A DNA stretch of 32,542 bases, from IMG/VR virus record IMGVR_UViG_3300047550_002401, positions 1 to 32,542 of that record. One strand, given 5' to 3'. Positions 24,601 through 32,446 of this stretch are shown here, piece by piece. A program made the position numbers and the translations under genes. Under the pieces are notes generated by a model. The model did no database searches. It was not told where the DNA came from and worked only from the letters and a program-made list of their open reading frames with translations. The stretch comes from a virus. The number at the start of each line of letters is the position of its first letter. Position 1 is the stretch's first letter.

Positions 24601-24775
24601 TCTGGCCTCTTCTCCACTTCAGAAGGGTTATCCAGTAGGACCGTTCCCTTCGTGTCAAGTTCCTAATGTCCGACAAACCCCAACCTGGGTATTCCTTTGA
24701 AATTATGTCGTACTCCATGTACAGGAGGGCTGTACTACGGACGAAAGATGTCTCCCCACGAAAGGGGTACCCCAA
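24593..24775 (-). CDS. Tail assembly chaperone extension, probably made by frameshift
   Basis: A 60-codon frame overlapping the end of the chaperone gene and the start of the tape measure gene. Read alone it would need a TTG at 24775 or an ATG at 24718 (41 aa); the latter has no Shine-Dalgarno, since upstream is CCCTCCTG. The frame is +1 relative to the chaperone. Its sequence is charged and helical (SDIRNLTRRERSYWITLL), like T-segments of chaperone pairs, which are expressed as a fusion in most long-tailed phages. Independent translation is possible. Confidence 0.65.
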   Translation of the reverse strand: MGYPFRGETSFVRSTALLYMEYDIISKEYPGWGLSDIRNLTRRERSYWITLLKWRRGQNG

Positions 24776-25568
24776 TCTCGGCCCCGCAGCCGACGCACGA
24801 AAGAGGAATGTCTAGGTTAGGGCTAGGCTGTTCTTCAGAGAGTTTCTGCAGAAGAGCGGTGCGGTCACCCATGGATAGGGATCTGGCCGAAGAGGCTCCG
24901 TCAAACACGTTTTCGCCGTTTACCGATATAAGGCATTCAGCGATCATCATCGTGTTCTGTTCCGCAGACGAAGCGCCCTTGCGAGATAGAACTAGCGTTT
25001 GATCAGCCCCGGTAGCAAGGCGATATGTCAGGACGGTTCCCTTACTGGTGGTGAGGCTGTACGTAATAGTGTGAGGAGAAGACATTTCCTTGCACGATAT
25101 GTCTTCCGAAAGTACGACTACAGTCTCTATATCGAGGCCGCAGAACCGGCATTGGTGGTTTATAGTCTTCTCATCACCGTATGTAGCCCTGGCAATGTTC
25201 AAGAAAAGCGTCTCACGCTCACCGATGAGGAGGCCGGAGAGTACGAAGTTTCTCTCGGGGAATGTCATGTCTGAAAGCTGTTTGCTCCCTATACGAGCCG
25301 TGCCGTAGACAATGACGGCATTGAAGAAGTCTTCTGGGCTTTTGAATTTGGCAAGAGCCTCTTCATCGGACCCAGTAAGCTCTCGTACTTCGACCTCATT
25401 CTCCCACGACCCACCAATAAGGGCGCCACGAGGTAGTTCAAAAATAACGTTAGGTGTCTCCGGTATTACGGGTACTGATCCAGTCAGTACCCGCTGGGCT
25501 TCCTCCATCTTTTTCGATGGAGGAAGCCCAGAATCGTTGACATCATGCACAACTGTAGCTTTGCTCAT
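24735..25568 (-). CDS. Tail assembly chaperone / zinc-binding baseplate-hub-type protein
   Basis: A 277-aa protein between the tube and tape measure genes, the usual chaperone position. The middle has CRFCGLD and the end has CVGCGAE, two CxxC knuckles that could bind zinc together, as in the T4 gp26-type family found in many myoviruses. ERETLFLNIARATYG is helical. A GGAGA Shine-Dalgarno precedes the ATG. The C-terminal end overlaps the +1 frame discussed above. The role, keeping the tape measure soluble and aiding assembly, is inferred from position and family resemblance. Confidence 0.75.
   Translation of the reverse strand: MSKATVVHDVNDSGLPPSKKMEEAQRVLTGSVPVIPETPNVIFELPRGALIGGSWENEVEVRELTGSDEEALAKFKSPEDFFNAVIVYGTARIGSKQLSDMTFPERNFVLSGLLIGERETLFLNIARATYGDEKTINHQCRFCGLDIETVVVLSEDISCKEMSSPHTITYSLTTSKGTVLTYRLATGADQTLVLSRKGASSAEQNTMMIAECLISVNGENVFDGASSARSLSMGDRTALLQKLSEEQPSPNLDIPLSCVGCGAEIGVPLSWGDIFRP
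24764..24770 (-). promoter_or_regulatory. Candidate +1 frameshift site
   Basis: Read on the minus strand, the chaperone has codons GTA CCC CTT. A Pro tRNA on CCC can re-pair with CCC one base downstream, giving +1 entry into the extension frame. The shift would give 268 + 56 = 324 residues. The site lies 29 nt before the zero-frame TAG. Confidence 0.4.
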
Positions 25569-25634
25569 AGTTGTTATTCTCCTTTGTACTTTATTCGTTG
25601 TATAAAATAGCTACAGGTACAGCGTCCAGTGTAA

Positions 25635-26195
25635 CTAGCTAAACACCACGTCCATACCCTCATGGTGCAGGGTCAGTTGCTGCACCAATATGGCGTTTTC
25701 CATTGCATTGAGACCGGAGAAAGATATGTTGGCCACCCAAGCGTTGTAGAGCTTAAACCTCAACTTGGCGTTGGACGGAGAGCCGACTGTGACCGGATGA
25801 TCGAAGACATCTATATCTACGTTCATCCGATAGTCGGCTCCCTCCGGGAGAGTCCCCTCGCCCCACTGGACCGAGAACATCTGGCGAGCCAGGTCCCACA
25901 TACCGCTCTTCAAGGGAATGACACCGCTACTCATGGTAACTGGAGAAAAGTCTGTCATACCGGGAATCTTATGGGGATTGGTATTCCAACCACCCTCCCG
26001 ATACGGGATCATCTCCGTCGACATGTTCAGGCCCTCAACAGTGCTGAACCCCATTGAAGTGAGTTTCGTGGAGATGTCTTGGTTATTTGTACCCTCTATA
26101 GTACCCGCTACCCCCTGGTTGAGGAAGAAGGTAACTCCAAACTTGAAGTTTCTAATGGGGTCACTGCTAGTGCGGCTTCGGTCTTGAACTGCCAT
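25635..26195 (-). CDS. Tail tube protein (T4 gp19-like)
   Basis: A 186-aa protein matching the gp19 family. It begins DPIRNFKFGVTFF, continues GFSTVEGLNMSTEMIPYREGG, HKIPGMTDFSPVTMSSGV and ends with YNAWVANISFSGLNAMENAILVQQLTLHHEGMDVV, which is typical of the family. Residues assemble into stacked hexamers inside the sheath. GAGGAGGAA upstream is a strong Shine-Dalgarno, fitting high expression. The 66-nt gap after it, before the chaperone, is AT-rich with a weak TGGACG...TATACA promoter-like pair. Confidence 0.95.
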   Translation of the reverse strand: MAVQDRSRTSSDPIRNFKFGVTFFLNQGVAGTIEGTNNQDISTKLTSMGFSTVEGLNMSTEMIPYREGGWNTNPHKIPGMTDFSPVTMSSGVIPLKSGMWDLARQMFSVQWGEGTLPEGADYRMNVDIDVFDHPVTVGSPSNAKLRFKLYNAWVANISFSGLNAMENAILVQQLTLHHEGMDVVFS

Positions 26196-26209
26196 TATGT
26201 GTTTCCTCC

Positions 26210-28012
26210 TCAGCCCCGAGGCTGTACTTCGGCAGTGATCCCGCCGCTCTCAAACTGGGTAACCTTGATAACAATGAACTCAGCCGGATACTCAAGTGCA
26301 ACCCCGACCTCCATACGGACCTCGCCTGATTCCATAACGGCGGGGGTGTTTATGGTATCGTCGCACTTAATGAAGTAAGCCTGACTTGCAGTGGCGCCGC
26401 GCAATCCGCCTGCTTCCCACAAGGGAAGGAGGATGCGCTCAGCAGCTACCTCAAGCCGACGCCACAAAGCTCGATCGTTGTTCTCAAACAAAGCAAACGA
26501 AGTAGATTGTCGGAGCGTTTCCTTGAGGTAGATCAGCGTTCGACGGCCAGACACGTAGCGGTCGGCACCATACAATCGGCGAGTACGGGCCCCCATGATC
26601 GCTACACCAACACCGGGGACCGGGCGAATGACGTTTATATTTGCTGCGTTGAGGTCCCCAAGCTCGGCGTCCGTGTAGCGAGTGTCGACGCCGATGGCGT
26701 TTGAAATTGCCGCCACGACCCCAGCCGGGGCTCGAAAAACTCCGATCGTGCTGTCCACTCTACTCATGACTCCCGCCACGGCTCCGCCAGGGGGGATCGT
26801 TATCGTCGACCCAGACCGCCGAGGGTCAGGGATAATAATCCAGGGAGTGTAGGCGGCCACGTACGAGTCGCCGGTGAACTGCGTAAGAGTAGAGCTTATA
26901 AGAGATTTGTAGCTGGAAGACGACTGGTTGAAGGCTCGCGGGTCAACGGAATCGTTGATAATGAACACATCCGACCGATTCAAGAAGTTAGAAGAAGAAA
27001 GCGGCGACGGCGAGACAATCACACTTTCCGTGGAGGACTTACTCAAGAACCCGACCTGGCTGATCAAGATAGGGCCCTCAATCTTTGAGGCCCCGTCTAC
27101 AGCGGCATCAACAAAATCACCAGATTCAGGAAGAGACGGGTCTATCCCGCCAGTCAGGTTGATGGGGCTTAGAGCATTGGGCGTCAACAGAGGGTTGACG
27201 TCAGATACGCGAACTATATTCGACCCCGAATACGGGTCATTGACCGTAGACTCCACATTCCTTGTACCGGCAGGCCCGTCCTGGAACGCTGTGAGATGTT
27301 GGAACCGTTCGGTCTCAACCCCGTCAACGTACACCGACATGTTGAACACGCCCACGCCGCTGTCAGTAACCGTAATAGCCACGCTTATGTTGTTACCAGG
27401 GGTACCGACACTTATTGCTGTAACGGCGAAGCTTACTTGCGAGGAAGATGTGGCGGAGCCATCAATACCGCTTTCAGAACTAATCGACCCACCGCTAGTG
27501 GCGTAAGAAAAAGTGGTACTAGTTACACCGGTTATGGTAACCGTGCCATCGTAATCTATACCTACGTTGGTAATCTCAACAATGTCACCCACCTGGAACC
27601 CGTGCGCCCCGTCAGTGGTAAGTGTGGCAACCCCGTCTACCGCAACGGATGCAGTAACTGACGCAGTAGACGTCGAGCCTGAGGGAACTTCATATGACGC
27701 AGATTCACCGCCAGCTCCTATGGCTCGCTGAACGTAGGCAGGCCGTCCACCGTTCTGGAAGTACGTGTAAACGGAGTATGGGAGGTAGCTTGTAATAGAC
27801 GCCGTAGCGTCATCAGGGTCCGAAAAAGCCTCAAACCCGCCGAAGTTAAGGACGTAGTCCGACCAGGTATTGCACCTAACCGGAAAAACAGACGGCCCGG
27901 TGCGAGCCGCACCGACGAAAAGGGTGACGGTAGTAGCGGCGGACGTACCGGACGACCCTGCGAAAAGCGTCTCGTCTACGTAGACGCCGGGCTTTCGATT
28001 ATCTACAGGCAT
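26210..28012 (-). CDS. Tail sheath protein
   Basis: A 600-aa contractile sheath subunit. The N-terminus KPGVYVDETLFAG and WSDYVLNFGGF are family hallmarks. The C-terminal domain has VGVAIMGARTRRLYGADRYVSGRRTLIYLKETLRQSTSFALFENND and WRRLEVAAERILLPLWEAGGLRG, strongly conserved in sheaths. Residues about 117-172 are an inserted small beta module (GAHGFQVGDIVEITNVG). The start has GGAG upstream. With tube and terminator it proves a myovirus-type tail. Confidence 0.96.
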   Translation of the reverse strand: MPVDNRKPGVYVDETLFAGSSGTSAATTVTLFVGAARTGPSVFPVRCNTWSDYVLNFGGFEAFSDPDDATASITSYLPYSVYTYFQNGGRPAYVQRAIGAGGESASYEVPSGSTSTASVTASVAVDGVATLTTDGAHGFQVGDIVEITNVGIDYDGTVTITGVTSTTFSYATSGGSISSESGIDGSATSSSQVSFAVTAISVGTPGNNISVAITVTDSGVGVFNMSVYVDGVETERFQHLTAFQDGPAGTRNVESTVNDPYSGSNIVRVSDVNPLLTPNALSPINLTGGIDPSLPESGDFVDAAVDGASKIEGPILISQVGFLSKSSTESVIVSPSPLSSSNFLNRSDVFIINDSVDPRAFNQSSSSYKSLISSTLTQFTGDSYVAAYTPWIIIPDPRRSGSTITIPPGGAVAGVMSRVDSTIGVFRAPAGVVAAISNAIGVDTRYTDAELGDLNAANINVIRPVPGVGVAIMGARTRRLYGADRYVSGRRTLIYLKETLRQSTSFALFENNDRALWRRLEVAAERILLPLWEAGGLRGATASQAYFIKCDDTINTPAVMESGEVRMEVGVALEYPAEFIVIKVTQFESGGITAEVQPRG

Positions 28013-28071
28013 TGAGGCTCCGTATCATCTTGTAAGTTCTAGGGAAAATCGTTGGGTGATTCGTAATCCAT

Positions 28072-28830
28072 CTACGTACCAGGCGGCGGTTCTACGGTAA
28101 AAGGTTCGGCGTATGAGTGAGGGTCATCAAAGGAATGGCCAGTATCCTCAACTGTCGCCGGGGTTACGTCGCTGTACACGTCTACGTGTACCCTATGGAC
28201 ACTTTCGACTTCTTGTATCCGGGACACAGGTATTTCTGCGAGCATAGTTATGGTGTAGACCTTCCTAAACACCCGCTTGTTGCCCGACTCCGTAGTCTCG
28301 GAGTAATCGGCGGGTTGCATGGATATAAGCTCGCAGCGACGCCAAGTGTTGTCGGCGTCGACACCTATAAAAAACGACCTGGGGGGAAATACGTCCCCCA
28401 TGAACCTGCTTGCCAGGAATCTGTCGTGAAGCGCCGATCGGCAGTGGACCACTACTTGATAGGTGAGCAGGAAAGGCTGATAGGAGAGCATGACTTGATT
28501 ATGCGTGTTCTCTCTTCCCACAGTAATCGGGGGAATAGAGGTAGACGTAGATGGGACGTAGAGCCCCTCAGTGTCTAGATTGTGTACGCTCCTCCATAGG
28601 CCGTAGTTTGGCTCTATACCAAGAAAGTCTATGGTAATGAATGGGTATTTTATCCTGCGCTCCCCTTCAGGATACCTGAAGTAAACTTCTACAGTTACCG
28701 GGCCGTCCTTACCTGGTACGGTAAGGCCGCTCAGGTAACCCTTCAAGGCTGCGTCTTCGGCAAGAAGAAGACCAGTGTGTACAGAGAGGTCTATGTCTCC
28801 AATAAACCCTTCGTTATCCCAAAAAGACAT
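28072..28830 (-). CDS. Probable tail terminator / neck protein
   Basis: A 252-aa protein directly upstream of the sheath gene. It is beta-rich (VTVEVYFRYPEGERRIKYPFITIDFLGIEPNYG, LLTYQVVVHCRSALHDRFLAS, RKVYTITMLAEIP), with the helix then long-strand pattern of tail terminator/tail-completion folds. It starts 2 nt after the previous stop (TAATAATG). Tail terminators cap the tube and sheath before head joining. The assignment rests mainly on gene order; the C-terminal tail is Pro- and acid-rich and variable. Confidence 0.65.
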   Translation of the reverse strand: MSFWDNEGFIGDIDLSVHTGLLLAEDAALKGYLSGLTVPGKDGPVTVEVYFRYPEGERRIKYPFITIDFLGIEPNYGLWRSVHNLDTEGLYVPSTSTSIPPITVGRENTHNQVMLSYQPFLLTYQVVVHCRSALHDRFLASRFMGDVFPPRSFFIGVDADNTWRRCELISMQPADYSETTESGNKRVFRKVYTITMLAEIPVSRIQEVESVHRVHVDVYSDVTPATVEDTGHSFDDPHSYAEPFTVEPPPGT

Positions 28831-28832
28831 TA

Positions 28833-29198
28833 TTACCCATCCCCGAGAATCGATCGGTATACCGAGTCCATACGTTTGGACGCCCGTAGCGAAGAGCCCT
28901 GGGTCATTCTGATAATCGGAGATGGGGGCGTCGAGGAGCTGCCGTACTCGGCGTCTAGGGCCCGGCTCACTACATGAGGATCCCGAACCCCGACCATGGC
29001 CACACCGTCTTCAACCCAGGATTCAATGGAGTCGGAAAGACCAGCCCACTGTGGAGACTTGCTTGCCCTGTACTTGAAGTCGTTGACGATTTCGTCAACT
29101 CCGGCACCGCAGGCGGCGACATGGGCTGAGCATACGCCGTGGACGTACTCGTCCAAGGCGGCAAAAAACCCTGCACCTATGTGCAGCATTTCAGCCAC
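28833..29198 (-). CDS. HK97 gp10-like neck/tail-completion protein
   Basis: A 121-aa helical protein ending ALDAEYGSSSTPPSPIIRM, which resembles the EYG-x-PPxPxxR motif of HK97 gp10-like tail-completion proteins. The central FKYRASKSPQWAGLSDSIESW is helical. The start is GTG at 29198 with GGAGG upstream. It is the first gene after the promoter-like site at 29257-29286, so it probably opens the tail transcription unit. The family call is by motif only. Confidence 0.65.
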   Translation of the reverse strand: MAEMLHIGAGFFAALDEYVHGVCSAHVAACGAGVDEIVNDFKYRASKSPQWAGLSDSIESWVEDGVAMVGVRDPHVVSRALDAEYGSSSTPPSPIIRMTQGSSLRASKRMDSVYRSILGDG

Positions 29199-29256
29199 TT
29201 ACGCCTCCAGGGCAAATGATCAGGTGAGAAGGGGGCCGCTCAGCCACCTATAACTC

Positions 29257-29286
29257 ATTATCATACACCACTTTTTCGTATATCAA
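29257..29286 (-). promoter_or_regulatory. Promoter-like sequence before the tail operon
   Basis: On the minus strand TTGATA (29286-29281) is followed by GATAAT (29262-29257) at 18 bp; an alternative -10, TATGAT, is at 15 bp. It starts 7 nt beyond tRNA-Thr and leaves a leader of about 50 nt before the GTG of the neck gene. It is the best sigma70-like match I found in the window. Confidence 0.6.
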
Positions 29287-29292
29287 AGTGAG

Positions 29293-29365
29293 GGCCCGAG
29301 AGGGGAATCGAACCCCTGACCTCCTGTTTACAAGACAGGTGCTCTGCCGATTGAGCTACTCGGGC
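29293..29365 (-). tRNA. tRNA-Thr, anticodon UGU
   Basis: A complete cloverleaf: acceptor GCCCGAG/CTCGGGC, D-arm GCTC/GAGC, anticodon stem CCTGT/ACAGG with loop CTTGTAA, T-arm AGGGG-TTCGATT-CCCCT. The central triplet TGT reads ACA. No CCA is encoded. It sits 14 nt after the fibre gene and just before the tail-operon promoter-like site. Confidence 0.95.
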
Positions 29366-29379
29366 AGCTCCTTGAGGCC

Positions 29380-30930
29380 TTAGTAGTAGAACCCTATAAC
29401 GTCAATTATGAAGTGGGTAGACGCCCCTGGCGACGCTGGGGCCAAGATTTTTATGTTCTGACTAGAGTCCACCGGGGTGGACGTCTCGTTTACAATAATC
29501 ATTCCAACGCCGGTGTTTGTATACCAATTGATCGAGGACGTTTCCAGTGTACTTGGCGTTGCAACATCGCCAGCAACCAGGAGAAAGTGCCCGTTACCCA
29601 CGCAAGAAAATAGGGTTATGTTGACAAGCGCCCCTGTTGACCCAGCAGGTATGATCCCACTAAGTGGGATAGTCCTATCCGATACTGTGGATGTCAGCGT
29701 AAAGGTTCCCCCCGAGAGGCTGCTGTTGTACGCTCTCCGTGGAACTCTCAAGAAGTTCAGCCCAGTACCAGACATCCTGCTCCATTTGGAGCTAGTCCCT
29801 GAACCAGAAGTTTTGCAATACCAAAGATTCTGAGCGTTGTCGCGAATGACGTCTCCGGCAGCCCACGTTCCTGAAGATGGGGACATGTTAGGTGGAGTGG
29901 ACCCAGAGCCAGTCAGATCGAATGACACTGGAGAAGAGTTTACCAACCGTAGGTTGGGTCCACTGCTGCTGTTTGTAGCGGTGATTGCTGCTGCCGTAGA
30001 CGTGGACGTGGCGGAGAAAGTTTGAACTGTAGTACCGGACCCACCAGACACAGTCAGACCACCGGACAAGGCGGCCGCTCCGCTAACCCCAATAGTTCCA
30101 GTGATACTCAAAGATCCAGTCAAAGAGGATGGTCCTGTAACGCTGAGGCCGGACCCACCAGACACAGTCAGACCACCGGACAAGGCGGCCGCTCCGCTAA
30201 CCCCAATAGTTCCAGTGATACTCAAAGATCCAGTCAAAGAGGATGGTCCTGTAACGCTGAGGCCGGACCCACCAGACACAGTCAGACCACCGGACAAGGT
30301 AGACATGTTGGTAACGGCTAGGGTCCCGTTAGAGGAAACGCTAGAAGCAGTGAAACCCTTGTCGATAGACAGTCCGGCTGAACTAGTGGATAGGATTACT
30401 TCGTTTGACGATGTAGACGTAGTGTTTAGAGTAAGGCCACTTGCAGACCCCGCAAGGGCCCCGGAACCGGCTTTCAGCGAAGTGGTTCCGGTTACGGTTA
30501 GCGAAGATATAGAAGACGTAGTAGATACTAGGGACGTAACTGTACCCTTTGAAACGACTATGTCTCCGTTGCTGAATGTTATGGAAGGAGATCCGACGCC
30601 GGAATAAGCCAGACTAGAAGTAGTAGACGAGGAGTCAAATAGCTGGAGTGCGCTTGATGATAGAACCGTCTTATGTACAGGGGACGGGCTAACCGCTGTG
30701 GTAAACACGAGCCCAGACTTTGTGGTGCTGTAATACACCCTACCTACGTGGTCTCCGAGCAGGTTGTCGACAAGGACACTCGCAGGGGAGTCCCCGTCAA
30801 TACGCACGACAGACCTTTCCTGAAGCCACTCAGAGTCCTCAGCCCGCCAATTGTCTACGTAGTTTACCCAGTCTATGTCGCCTTTATCAGTAGACCCGGA
30901 AGTGACGGTACTTGAGTTTCCTACAGCCAT
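29380..30930 (-). CDS. Repeat-containing fibre protein
   Basis: A 516-aa protein. Residues about 60-330 are Ser/Thr/Gly-rich beta repeats, including two identical copies of a 38-aa unit (LSGGLTVSGGSGLSVTGPSS and onward) plus a partial third. The C-terminal 130 residues are a separate globular domain (LRVPRRAYNSSLSGG, SDRTIPLSGIIPAGSTGALVNITL, ending IDVIGFYY) of a kind seen in surface proteins and fibres of actinobacterial phages. Probable trimeric fibre. It lies among connector genes rather than after the baseplate, so it could be a head/neck fibre or tail fibre. AAGGAG precedes the ATG. Confidence 0.8.
   Translation of the reverse strand: MAVGNSSTVTSGSTDKGDIDWVNYVDNWRAEDSEWLQERSVVRIDGDSPASVLVDNLLGDHVGRVYYSTTKSGLVFTTAVSPSPVHKTVLSSSALQLFDSSSTTSSLAYSGVGSPSITFSNGDIVVSKGTVTSLVSTTSSISSLTVTGTTSLKAGSGALAGSASGLTLNTTSTSSNEVILSTSSAGLSIDKGFTASSVSSNGTLAVTNMSTLSGGLTVSGGSGLSVTGPSSLTGSLSITGTIGVSGAAALSGGLTVSGGSGLSVTGPSSLTGSLSITGTIGVSGAAALSGGLTVSGGSGTTVQTFSATSTSTAAAITATNSSSGPNLRLVNSSPVSFDLTGSGSTPPNMSPSSGTWAAGDVIRDNAQNLWYCKTSGSGTSSKWSRMSGTGLNFLRVPRRAYNSSLSGGTFTLTSTVSDRTIPLSGIIPAGSTGALVNITLFSCVGNGHFLLVAGDVATPSTLETSSINWYTNTGVGMIIVNETSTPVDSSQNIKILAPASPGASTHFIIDVIGFYY
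30037..30299. repeat. 114-bp tandem repeat in the fibre gene
   Basis: Two identical 114-bp copies (30037-30150, 30151-30264) and the first 35 bp of a third (30265-30299). No differences are visible between copies, and the length keeps the reading frame, so the duplication is recent or maintained by gene conversion. Confidence 0.95.
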
Positions 30931-30952
30931 TGTTTGAAGGCTCCTTTATCCT

Positions 30953-31492
30953 CTAATTCGGGAATAGATCGAACGTAAGTTCGTCAGAAGCCTGCGTTTC
31001 AATGCCAGAAACCCCAACTATGACGTCCTGACGAGCCCTGCCGCGAATATTGAACCCACTGATCTCGTAGTACCTGCCGTCGTAATAGACTACGTCATTC
31101 AGACGGTCGTCCCACCACGGCTTTCCTTCCGGCGGAGCGTCCCACAAGCGCCCCCCGTGGGCCTCAGTTGCCCCTATACCAGTCTCGTTCAGGCTTCTAG
31201 CCGAGCAGGCAAACCTTATCCTCTGAGTAGGCCGACGCCCTTCGGGGGAGTAAGCCTCTCCGTCCTCCACCTGGTCTACCCACAAAACTGGGACGGATAT
31301 TCCGGGTACATAGGACCTGCCGCCCTCATCATAGATGGCGTCATAGCTTGACTCTGGGTCAAACTTAAACCAGACAACGGACTCACCTATGTTGTTATGA
31401 AGCCGACCAAACTCCTTGAAGATGTGTCCTACTTCTCGTCTAGAGTCAATCACCAAGAACCGGTCCCGAGGGTGGTCCACCCAATGCCCCAA
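30953..31492 (-). CDS. Probable head-tail connector (head closure) protein
   Basis: A 179-aa protein with a strand-rich core (ESVVWFKFDPESSYDAIYDEGG, SVPVLWVDQVEDG) and a C-terminal DVVYYDGRYYEISGFNIRGRARQDVIVGVSGIE, which resembles the small beta-barrel of head-closure proteins. The chosen ATG makes a 43-nt overlap with the upstream gene; a GTG four codons later would shorten it only slightly. Position after the other connector gene and before neck genes supports the call. No definite family match. Confidence 0.6.
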   Translation of the reverse strand: MGHWVDHPRDRFLVIDSRREVGHIFKEFGRLHNNIGESVVWFKFDPESSYDAIYDEGGRSYVPGISVPVLWVDQVEDGEAYSPEGRRPTQRIRFACSARSLNETGIGATEAHGGRLWDAPPEGKPWWDDRLNDVVYYDGRYYEISGFNIRGRARQDVIVGVSGIETQASDELTFDLFPN

Positions 31493-32232
31493 GAGTCAGA
31501 AGCCGAGCAGGTTTCCTCCTCTTCGTCAGACGGCAGGTGGACTATGGGGTCTATAGGAGGACGAACCCTTACCGGGGGACAAAGGTCGTCAAGCTCCCTT
31601 GGTCGGTACACAGGGACAAGGCGGTTAGAGAGACGGGACACCCTGCGAAGCGTGAATGCCTCTATCTTCTTCAGGCCTACATTGAGCAAAGCTGCCTTCT
31701 CGTCATAACGAGACTGCCAGTATTGAATGAGCGCCTGGGTCTGCTGAAACCGCTGGTGTGCTGGGATACTTATACCTTCAGGAGATGACACGTCGATGTC
31801 TGTAGCGAACTCGGCCAGGAGCGACCACAGGGCCTGCACCAGGGCACCTATACCCATGACTTCTACTTCAGGGCCGGTGATGTCTTCAAGGGTTACCCTA
31901 GTGCGGTTGGCAATATGCTCTGCCGCCACGACTTCGGCAAAGAATTCAAGATCCTCTTCCAGAAACCATTGATAAAAGGTTCCTGTGACGAAAACTCCTT
32001 GAGGGTATAGGTAGGGAGTGTCCAGTTTCAAAAGTCCCTGTCTGGACATAACGGTGAAGTCGGTCACAGCGGAACCGTCTTCGTTAGAGGTGATGTCTAC
32101 AGAAGCCTGCTCCACCAGAGGGTGAGGCAGCCTAAGCGTGGTACCTAGAGAGGGAAAGTTGACCTCAAAAAAGGTGCCAAAGTCTCGGCTGAGTTTCCGA
32201 GACACTTGTGCAATTTCAGATACTGAGGTCAT
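31450..32232 (-). CDS. Probable head-tail adaptor protein
   Basis: A 260-aa protein. The N-terminal half is mixed alpha/beta (FGTFFEVNFPSLGTTLRLPH, DFTVMSRQGLLKLDTPYLYPQG). The middle is helical (HQRFQQTQALIQYWQSRYDEKAALLNVGLKKIEAF), reminiscent of adaptor proteins that join the portal ring. The C-terminus is Pro/Glu-rich. The ATG at 32232 is chosen; a TTG at 32250 overlaps the previous stop but has no Shine-Dalgarno. No definite family. Role inferred from position. Confidence 0.6.
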   Translation of the reverse strand: MTSVSEIAQVSRKLSRDFGTFFEVNFPSLGTTLRLPHPLVEQASVDITSNEDGSAVTDFTVMSRQGLLKLDTPYLYPQGVFVTGTFYQWFLEEDLEFFAEVVAAEHIANRTRVTLEDITGPEVEVMGIGALVQALWSLLAEFATDIDVSSPEGISIPAHQRFQQTQALIQYWQSRYDEKAALLNVGLKKIEAFTLRRVSRLSNRLVPVYRPRELDDLCPPVRVRPPIDPIVHLPSDEEEETCSASDSWGIGWTTLGTGSW

Positions 32233-32246
32233 ACTTTCATAGTAGC

Positions 32247-32402
32247 TCAAACGGGGTCATTTTGGGAAAGGTCCTCTGAACGCTCAGATCTGTCCTTCTG
32301 CAGATTGGCAAGGCTAACCTTTAGCAGTGCGTTGTCAAGAACTAGTTGCTTTATCTTGTCAAGAAGCTCGTTTACTACAGCATTTGCATCCACGGAATAC
32401 AT
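32247..32402 (-). CDS. Small coiled-coil protein, 51 aa
   Basis: A short frame with heptad-like Leu/Val spacing (VVNELLDKIKQLVLDNALLK, then SLANLQKDRSERSED). It is predicted to be one amphipathic helix. It sits between the probable lysin and the adaptor gene, and its stop abuts the next start. The upstream 44 nt are very AT-rich (TATATAC repeats), possibly a promoter; no Shine-Dalgarno is clear. A small assembly or structural helper is possible; function unknown. Confidence 0.6.
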   Translation of the reverse strand: MYSVDANAVVNELLDKIKQLVLDNALLKVSLANLQKDRSERSEDLSQNDPV

Positions 32403-32446
32403 TATTTAAGTATATATGTATATATCCACCGACCCAGGGGCGCTTA

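Noticed and set aside
25569-25634. Promoter before the chaperone gene
   Set aside because: A TGGACG/TATACA pair at 18 bp is possible, but both boxes match the consensus poorly, so it is mentioned only under the tube gene.
26928-27506. 192-aa plus-strand frame
   Set aside because: Antisense to the well-conserved sheath gene; composition is typical of a shadow frame.
30101-30607. 168-aa plus-strand frame opposite the fibre gene
   Set aside because: A shadow of the repetitive, low-complexity fibre sequence; its repeats just mirror the 114-bp unit and no ribosome site is present.
32405-32446. AT-rich TATATA stretch as a promoter
   Set aside because: There are -10-like sequences, but no -35 at acceptable spacing was found.
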